Both the position numbers and the translations under genes were made by a program. DNA of 64,000 nucleotides from Symsagittifera roscoffensis (lineage: Eukaryota; Xenacoelomorpha; Acoela; Convolutidae): positions 49,309,724-49,373,723 of the forward strand of contig NC_087068.1 in NCBI RefSeq assembly GCF_963678635.1, in the 5' to 3' direction. Under the pieces are notes generated by a model. It was not told the origin of the DNA and ran no database searches. It was given only the letters and a program-made list of their open reading frames with translations. Positions 56,340-64,000 of the stretch are shown here, piece after piece. How positions within the stretch are numbered: position 1 is the stretch's first letter; each line of letters opens with the position of its first letter.

Positions 56340-56760
56340 TGCACGAATGCACTTTCCATATGGGTCAATTCAACTACGAAGAGAATTAATTCGCGCACCT
56401 TTGTGAACACATGTCCTTGACGTGCCTGGATCCCCTAACGGGCTTAAGGCCTTAGTTTTTGGCTCCTAACGAGATCTGACCGCCCCTTATGGACGCTCCT
56501 ATGGGCGGCGAGCTTTCTGCAACCATCTGCCCGGGTGAACCCTAGTGGTCCCTGGGTAATACAACCTGACTGCAACAGCAGAGACGCATGTTGTGCGCGG
56601 GCCTAGTGCCCCTTGTACCCAGATAGGGTTCCTAGTTAATAGCCCTAGGGGCTCTCATGACCCTAAGTGGTCATTTTTACTGCAACACCACGACGCTAGC
56701 CGTCGAGCTCACTCTGGCGCGCGCCTGCCGACGGGACCCACTATGTGGGTGACCCGTGTC
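56340..56760 (-). other. GC-rich island with serial hairpins
   Basis: It contrasts sharply with its AT-rich surroundings. Visible stems include CCGCCC/GGGCGG (56480-56510), GCCCCTAGGGC-type palindromes near 56645, ATGACC/GGTCAT near 56660, and CCCAC/GTGGG near 56740. It adjoins the broken SGNH frame on the minus strand, so it may be untranslated or structured RNA of the same mobile element. No known RNA family is assigned. Confidence 0.45.
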
Positions 56761-57039
56761 CTCCGAAAATAACCCCGAACTCAGATCATTTGTCCCAAAA
56801 AAAACAATAACATATTTGAATCTCTGTGCATACCGCACCAAATGCTTTAGGTCGCTAGTTTTGCGTCCACCAACTGCATTCACATCCAATTTATATTTAT
56901 GGAACTCTGAATCATCGAAGAAAGTTTTCCAAAAGTCCCTGACGTTTGAGTCTCCGATGACGCACATACGATCTTCTAGGCTGTTGAGATTGACTGGTTC
57001 TTCTGCATTTTTTGTGATATTTTTCAGCAGTGTGTTCAT
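56677..57039 (-). pseudogene. SGNH/GDSL hydrolase-like domain, truncated
   Basis: It starts with a true ATG at 57039. Block I (MCVIGDSNVRDFW) holds the Ser in GDS, a Gly-rich turn follows (VNAVGGRKTSDL), and FGTNDLSSG matches block III (GxND). After GTNDLSSGLFSEDTG the sequence runs into the GC-rich island and loses the family pattern, so the block V Asp/His is missing. Such domains occur in ORF1 or gag-like proteins of some animal retroelements; that is the likely source. Confidence 0.55.
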
Positions 57040-57109
57040 TCTAAAAAACTTCCAGAAAAAACGATGTTCTCAAAACAAGGTGGTTAAATTAAAAATAAAA
57101 TCCTAGACC

Positions 57110-57975
57110 AAATAAAAAAATTTTTTCAATATGAACATCCTTCAAAATGAACAGAAGAGGTAAAAACATATGATATGCAAGGGGAAGATTTCTTCAATAA
57201 GAACACCTTCAGAACAATAACTTAAAGAAACGATAAAGGTATCCAAAAACTACAAGAATTTTTCTTCAATAGACATTCTCAATGGAAAGATTCCTTCAAT
57301 AAGAACACCTTCCGAACAATAACTTAAAGAAACGATAAAGGTATGCAAAAAGTACCAGAATATTTCTTCAATAGACATCCTCCAGCAACAAAAACCTATA
57401 CCTTGGTATATACAAACACATTGGGGAAGATTTCTTCAATAAGAACATCCCCCAAAAAATCAAGGAAATTAAAAAAAATAAAACACGAAAAGTTAAGCTA
57501 AGCATCTTTTTATGATCGAAAAACTCCCCCAACCTTACAAGATAGTTCGATTTTCTGGATTCTATGAAAAGCATTTTTAACAAGTTGGAAAAATTAAAAA
57601 TAAAATCTTAGACCAAATAAAAGAAATATTTTAAAGAAACGATAAAGGTATACAAAAACTACAAGAATATTTCTTCAATAGACATCCTCAAGGGGAAGAT
57701 TCCTTCAATAAGAACACCTTCCAAACAATAACTTAAAGAAACGATAAAGGTATACAAAAGCTACAAGAACATTTCTTCAATAGACATCCTCCAACAACAA
57801 AAACCTATACCTTGTTGTATACAAACACATTGGGGAAGTTTTCTTCAATAAGAATATCCTCCAAAAAACAAGGAAATTAAAAAAAAATAAAACACGAAAA
57901 ATTCAGCTAAGCATCTACTTATGATGGAAAAACTCCCGCAACTTTACAAGATAACTCGAATTTCTGGATTCTATA
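57110..57975. repeat. Complex tandem array near 57 kb
   Basis: GGAAGATTYCTTCAATAAGA recurs at about 57183, 57288, 57424, 57694 and 57833. CTTCAATAGACATYCTC recurs at about 57265, 57366, 57671 and 57775. AACTTAAAGAAACGATAAAG recurs four times. A larger block of about 410 bases ending AGCTAAGCATCT is present twice (57360-57575 and 57772-57975). Confidence 0.7.
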
Positions 57976-59640
57976 AAAAGCATTTTTTCTGAAAACTTTA
58001 GCTTCTATCAAATCTTAATTTTTAATTTTTCAACTTCAAAATAAACTTTTTTGAGCGGATACAACAACTTTTTTATCTTATTTTCAGGAACTAGAGCGCT
58101 CATACTTCCTTCCTGAGATGTTTCAGGTTCAATAACTAAAAAATACAAAATTTTTCTAATTTTTCACCATAAGCTACGTAACTGTTCGGACCATTCGCAT
58201 TTCTTCTATAGCAACAAGAGTTTAGAGTTATTCTAATGCAATTAGCAAGTAGTTATGTTTAGTTTTTGCTTTTTCGCTTTCGTTTCAGTCATTAAATTGA
58301 ATGGTTTTCTTCTGAAAGTTTCTTGCTGAACTGAAATATGTAAAATATTCTGATGTTAAGAAAAAAAGTATATATTTTTGAAAAGTTCGCCAATATGAAA
58401 AAACCAGAATTAATCTACCGTCTTAATCAATTATGTATTATCATTATGATGTAATTTTGTTCATGTTTAGACTAGGTAGTTAACATAATACTAGTGACAG
58501 TTTACTGTTGAGTGGGTCTCTATAATAAATGGGTTCACGAAAAAAAAATTGGAACGTCTGAAGTTTTATTGAGTTCATCTACTGTCTTGGTCGTTTTTTG
58601 CTAGTCACTATGATTTTTTAGAACAACAATTTCACAAGCTCATCTGCAAACGTTTCTTGCTAAGCTGAAATTTTCAAAATGAAAGACTTTATGAAAAAAG
58701 TTTTAATTTGAAGATTTCGGCAATTTTAGCTAATAGAAAACATTTCACTATCTTGAAATAATTTTTTTGATCAAAATGCAAATCTGATATACTCTTTTAT
58801 TAAAAAACTTTTCCAGCTGAGCTGGACACTTCGAAAAAAATTGTTCCGAAGAGTTTTTTTTAGAAAAAAGTGGCCATCTGAGCATTCATAGGATTAGACT
58901 GCTGTCATCGCACAGTAAAACAATTCGATATATTGTTGCTGATTTTCATTTCTTACAAAAAATTCAATGAGTTATTGTCAAAAATGTCTTGCTGAAATAA
59001 TTTCTCAGTTTACTATCATAATATGTTTTCAAGATGAAAATGAAGAATTCGGCAATCTGAGCTAATTTATTATTATTATAGTGCCTAGATCAGACATGTA
59101 TTTTGATGTGATGAAATAATGTCAATTTCAGACTATTTGATCAGTGATTATTGATTGAAAGGTTCCTACTGTGCTGTATTCACAAAAAGAAACTTGGTTT
59201 CAATCTACTTTTTTTCCGATGAAAACGGCTGTGTGAGGTTTCATAGAGCTCTTTGACTGTTTTAGCCAATTGTTCATGGTCAAAAGATATGTTGTTATCT
59301 TGTAATTCAAACAGAACTCTGAAAACTTTTAAATTTTTTCTTTTTTTGCATAGCCACGAAAACCCTTATCAAATGTCAGAAAAGTCTGTATAATTTTGAA
59401 GAATTCAGCAAAGAGAGCTATTATAGAGTTTTTCTACTCGATCAATGTTGTTGATAGTTATTGGTTTTTCTGCCGATTTTCAGCTAAAAAAGGTCTAGGT
59501 TGGTTTTGAGAGGTTTGGGAAGACTCAAGACAGGCTTCTGTGTTTTGTTGGCATCCATGTCGTCATTTACAGTTTTAAGTAGTTTTGAGCGTTTATAATG
59601 AGTTTGCATATGTTTTTGCGGACTTTTTGGGATTTTGGTG
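57976..59640. other. AT-rich intergenic DNA
   Basis: No gene or repeat family is recognised. Phrases such as AGCTGAAATTTTCAAAAT and CGGCAATxTxAGCTAAT recur loosely (about 58335, 58665, 58725, 59050), so an old dispersed repeat may be present. Confidence 0.35.
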
Positions 59641-59689
59641 CCTGAGTCACTTTTTGACAATTTTTCCAACCCCAAAACAAGTCTTCAAT

Positions 59690-60760
59690 ATCGTAGTTAC
59701 ATTTTGAAACCCTGGTCACATTTTGATTACAGTCGCCGTCCTACACAGGATCACATTTTGAAAGCCCATGGTCAAAATGTGACCATGGATAGGACCATAA
59801 CCCTAACCCTAGCCACGGTCACATTTTGACACTTTTTTTGGACATTTTTTGCATCGGCTCAAAAGGGTTCCCGACGTCCTAGAGCTCTGAAACTTTATGA
59901 TTTGGGGTTAGGAGCGAAAATAAACGTACCTTACTGAAAAAAAAAATCAAAAAAGTGGCTAAAAAAAGTTGGGGTTGGGCTTTTGGTCACATTTTGACAC
60001 TTTTAGGGTTGGGCTTTAAATAAGTTTAAAACTTGATTTTGGAGTAAATGGGGGGTGTTTTGGAAAGCCCTGCTCACGTTCTTTCCAATGAACTAAAAAT
60101 CAAGTCAATTGAAACATTTGTCCAAAAGTTATAAGCCTAACTCTAAACTTCGAGATTTTGACCCTGGTTGGCTGGAGGAAAAAAGGCATATCTTGATGAA
60201 AAAATGTCGGATTTCAAAAATTAGGGTATGGCTGACCGTTTCTTGAGCAGTTGCGTTGATCTAAACTAAAAAAAAAGTTGGGGTTAGATTTCCAACCCAG
60301 AGTTAAAAATCTGAAGTTAAGTGTAATTACTATGACAACCCGATCAGGACAGGAGTCATTGAGGGTTAGACATATTGATAATAAAGTTATTTAATAAAAA
60401 CAACCAATAGGTCCTATTTTGAGCCAGGAACACGTTCCTGGTGTTATTTTTTACATTCGACCTTGTTTTTGGGGCAAAAAATGACATTTTCAATTTAAGT
60501 CCTAAAATGGTCACATTTTGACAATAAAAAAATAAATATGCTGCTGAAAAGCCAGTATAAAGCCCAATTGATTCAAACTTTAGAAATTTTGATAAACCAG
60601 TCGCCAAGCCCTTGCTTAGGGCTTTCCAATGACCCCTCAAATGATTTTTTCGAATAAACACGTTTTGAGATATTTGACTGTGAGCTAAGGCAAAAAGTTG
60701 GGGTTGGGCATTTTTTTGGCTCAGATTTAATTTTCTCAGCAATAAATCGCTCGATTTCAC
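59690..60760. repeat. Degenerate repeat region rich in TCACATTTTGA and GGGGTTGGG
   Basis: TCACATTTTGA occurs at about 59717, 59750, 59818, 59986 and 60511, and the reverse (TCAAAATGTGACC) once at about 59773. AAGTTGGGGTTGGGCWTTT occurs at about 59966 and 60694, with related GGGTTAGG phrases between. ACCCTAACCCTAGCC lies at 59800-59815. The minus frame 60760-60356 has no recognisable domain. Confidence 0.5.
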
Positions 60761-61017
60761 CAGTTTTTTGCTAGCAGGCTCCTATTGGGTTGCCATGACT
60801 ATCCTAATAGTCTAAAAAGTCATCAAAACTTTTTTTGTTTCTTTCTCAGGCTTCAGTTTCGGCCTCGAAAAAGTGTCTCCAACAGTGTTATAATAAAAAG
60901 CGGAAAAGACGTTTTGGCGCTTTTTTGATAAATTTACTTGCCTTTCTGAACTCAAGTGGTTACAAGCAGCATTTGTAGGATCTACAAATGCTTCTTTAGA
61001 TACGATAAAGCAAAACT

Positions 61018-64000
61018 AAACCAAAAACGATGATTTTTTTTTTTTTTTTTTTTGAAAAAAAATTTCAAAAAGTTACAAGTGTTAACTTCTTAGGTTCAGA
61101 CCCCAGATTACTGGAAATAGGCGCAAAATAACGCACACATTAAGCACCTAAACTGAAGGTCAAAAAAAAATAAAGGGTGTCAGAGGGCTGGCTCAAGAGG
61201 CACAGCCCTCTGACCTGTACCCATATGCCAGAAAATCTGACACATGGGTACAAAAAAAATCATCAAAAAACAGTTTTCTTTGTTTAAAAAATTCAACCAG
61301 GACGTAGAAAAGAACTGATTTTATTAATAAACAGTGTCTTGGAGGATATTTTGATCTATCATTTAAGACTTAAAGAGAAATTTATTTTTTTATTTTTTTT
61401 GAAAAAAAAGTTTGAAAAAACTACAAGTGTTAACTTTGTAGGTTCAGACCCCAGATTACTGGAAATAGGCGCAAAATGACGCACACATTGAGCACTTATA
61501 CTGAACGTCAAAAAAAAAATAAAGGGTGTCAGAGGGCTGGCTCAAGAGGCACAGCCCTCTGACCTGTACCCATATGCCAGAAAATCTGACACATGGGTAC
61601 AAAAAAAATCATCAAAAAACAGCAAAAAACAGTTTTCTTTGTTTAAAAAATTCAACCAGGACATAGAAAAGAGCTGATCTTATTAATAAACAGTGTCTTG
61701 GAGGATATTTTGGTCTATCATTTAAGACTAAAGTAGAACTTTTTTTTTTTTTTTTGAAAAAAAAGTTTCAAAAAAGTACAAGTGTTAACTTTGTAGGTTC
61801 AGACCCCAGATTACTGGAAATAGGCGCAAAATGACGCACACTTTGAGCACTTATACTGAAGGTCAAAAAAAATAAAGGGTGTCAGAGGGCTGCCTCAAGA
61901 GGCACAGCCCTCTGACCTGTACCCATATGCCAGAAAATCTGACACATGGGTACAAAAAAAAATCATCAAAAAACAGCAAAAAACAGTTTTCTTTGTTTAA
62001 AAAATTCGACCAGGACGTAGAAAAGAACTGATTTTATTAATAAACAGTGTCTTGGAGGATATTTTGATCTATCATTTAAGACTTAAAGAGAAGTTTATTT
62101 TTTTTTTTTTTTGAAAAAAAAGTTTCAAAAAAGTACAAGTGTTAACTTTGTAGGTTCAGACCCCAGATTACTGGAAATAGGCGCAAAATGACGCACACAT
62201 TGAGCACTTATACTGAAGGTTAAAAAAAATAAAGGGTGTCAGAGGGCTGCCTCAAGAGGCACAGCCCTCTGACCTGTACCCATATGCCAGAAAATCTGAC
62301 ACATGGGTACAAAAAAAAATCATCAAAAAACAGCAAAAAACAGTTTTCTTTGTTTAAAAAATTCAACCAGGACATAGAAAAGAGCTGATCTTATTAATAA
62401 ACAGTGTCTTGGAGGATATTTTGGTCTATCATTTAAGACTTAAATAGAATTTTTTTTTTTTTTTTTTTGAAAAAAAAGTTTCAAAAAAGTACAAGTGTAG
62501 GTTCAGACCCCAGGTTACTGGAAATAGGCGCAAAATGACGCACACATTGAGCACTTAAACTGAAGATCAAAAAAAAATAAAGGGTGTCAGAGGGCTGGCT
62601 CAAGAGGCACAGCCCTCTGACCTGTACCCATATGCCAGAAAATCTGACACATGGGTACAAAAAAAAAATCATCAAATAACAGCAAAAAAAGTTTGTTTAT
62701 TTAAAAAAGTCAATCAGGAAGTAGAAAAAAGCTGGTCTTATTAATAAACAGTGTCTTGGAGGATATTTTGATCTATCATTTAGGACTTAAAGAGAATTTT
62801 TTTTTTTTTTTTTTTTAAAAAAAGTTTGAAAAAATTACAAGTGTTAACTTTGTAGGTTCAGACCCCAGATTACTGGAAATAGGCGCAAAATGACGCACAT
62901 ATTGAGCACTTATACTGAAGTTCAAAAAAAAAATAAAGGGTGTCAGAGGGCTGGCTCAAGAGGCACAGCCCTCTGACCTGTACCCATATGCCAGAAAATC
63001 TGACACATGGGTACAAAATAAATCATCAAAAAACAGCAAAAAACAGTTTTCTTTGTTTAAAAAATTCAACCAGGACATAGAAAAGAGCTGATCTTATTAA
63101 TAAACAGTGTCTTGGAGGATATTTTGGTCTATCATTTAAGACTTAAAGAGAATTTTTTTTTTTTTTTTTTTGAAAAAAAAGTTTCAAAAAAGTACAAGTG
63201 TTAACTTTGTAGGTTCAGACCCCAGATTACTGGAAATAGGCGCAAAATGACGCACACATTGAGCACTTATACTGAAGGTCAAAAACAAAATAAAGGGTGT
63301 CAGAGGGCTGGCTCAAGAGGCACAGCCCTCTGACCTGTACCCATATGCCAGAAAATCTGACACATGGGTACAAAATAAATCATCAAAAAACAGCAAAAAA
63401 CAGTTTTCTTTGTTTAAAAAATTCAACCAGGACATAGAAAAGAGCTGATCTTATTAATAAACAGTGTCTTGGAGGATATGTTGGTCTATCATTTGAGACT
63501 TAAAGAGAATTTTTTTTTTTTTTTTTTTGAAAAAAAAGTTTCAAAAAAGTACAAGTGTTAACTTTGTAGGTTCAGACCCCAGATTACTGGAAATAGGCGC
63601 AAAATGACGCACACATTGAGCACTTATACTGAAGGTCAAAAAAAATTAAAGGGTGTCAGAGGGCTGGCTCAAGAGGCACACCCCTCTGACCTGTACCCAT
63701 ATGACAGAAAATCTGACACATGGGTACAAAAAAAAATCATCAAAACACAGCAAAAAACAGTTTTCTTTGTTTAAAAAATTCAACCAGGATATAGAAAAGA
63801 GCTGATCTTATTAATAAACAGTGTCTTGGAGGATATTTTGGTCTATCATTTAAGACTTAAAGAGAATTTTTTTTTTTTTTTTTTGAAAAAAAAGTTTCAA
63901 AAAAGTACAAGTGTTAACTTTGTAGGTTCAGACCCCAGGTTACTGGAAATAGGCGCAAAATGACGCACACATTGAGCACTTAAACTGAAGGTCAAAAAAA
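61018..64000 (+). repeat. Satellite array, unit about 355 bp, nine copies to window end
   Basis: The phrase GACCCCAGRTTACTGGAAAT begins at 61099, 61447, 61802, 62159, 62506, 62861, 63218, 63575 and 63931, giving spacings of 347 to 357 bases. Each unit has a poly-T tract followed by GAAAAAAAAGTTT, then a core with inverted repeats (for the first unit TCAGAGGGCTG at 61180 and CAGCCCTCTGA at 61203; TGTACCCAT at 61216 and ATGGGTACA at 61244). Copies differ mainly in homopolymer length. The array continues past the window. Confidence 0.93.

Noticed and set aside
61080-61110. Polymerase III B box (GGTTCAGACCCC) in the satellite
   Set aside because: The match to the consensus has several mismatches and there is no A box at a fitting distance.
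62481-62675. Minus-strand frame in the satellite
   Set aside because: It exists in one unit because of local length changes and is not kept across units.

Overview
This is eukaryotic, animal-type DNA. It is AT-rich, has GT-AG introns, tRNA-derived SINE-like repeats, an LTR retroelement, non-LTR and GIY-YIG retroelement remnants, tyrosine-recombinase transposon remnants and a satellite array. There are no bacterial-style operons or RNA genes. An invertebrate is most likely. The expansion of introns by tRNA-derived repeats sharing one 3' tail would fit a SINE-rich genome such as a large-genome tunicate, but the species cannot be fixed from this window.

Region 1 (1-16407) is one decayed Ty3/Gypsy-type retroelement on the minus strand. 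It reads from a 5' LTR at 15496-16407, through a 2.9-kb leader, gag, protease, RT, RNase H and integrase, to a post-integrase region and a 3' LTR at 1-906. Stops and frameshifts break every gene. The post-integrase region is unusual. It encodes a stretch resembling a macro (ADP-ribose-binding) fold, followed by a separate unrecognised third ORF. The 5' LTR abuts a truncated GIY-YIG endonuclease fragment (16408-16662).

Region 2 (16.7-25.3 kb) is AT-rich intergenic DNA with old SINE-like repeats and one weak candidate small spliced gene on the minus strand (19.5-19.8 kb).

Region 3 (25352-47399) is the one convincing host gene: ten plus-strand exons whose splice phases agree throughout. It encodes a multi-pass membrane protein of about 580 residues with a polar Ser-rich tail; its first exon is not found. 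Its introns hold at least four repeat families (called A to D here), a hAT-like element, a LINE remnant and a long hairpin element. Most families end in the same short GCGAAGC/GCTTCGC hairpin plus CTCTGTGT tail.

Region 4 (47.8-61 kb) is a graveyard of elements. It holds a 20-bp tandem array, a second LTR-element gag/protease fragment, a zinc-finger tyrosine-recombinase (Crypton-like) element with an internal duplication, a GC-rich structured island joined to a broken SGNH-hydrolase ORF, a tandem array near 57 kb, and a stretch rich in TCACATTTTGAC and GGGTT motifs.

Region 5 (61.0-64.0 kb, running off the end) is a satellite of about 355-bp units. Each unit carries conserved inverted repeats that could form alternative hairpins.
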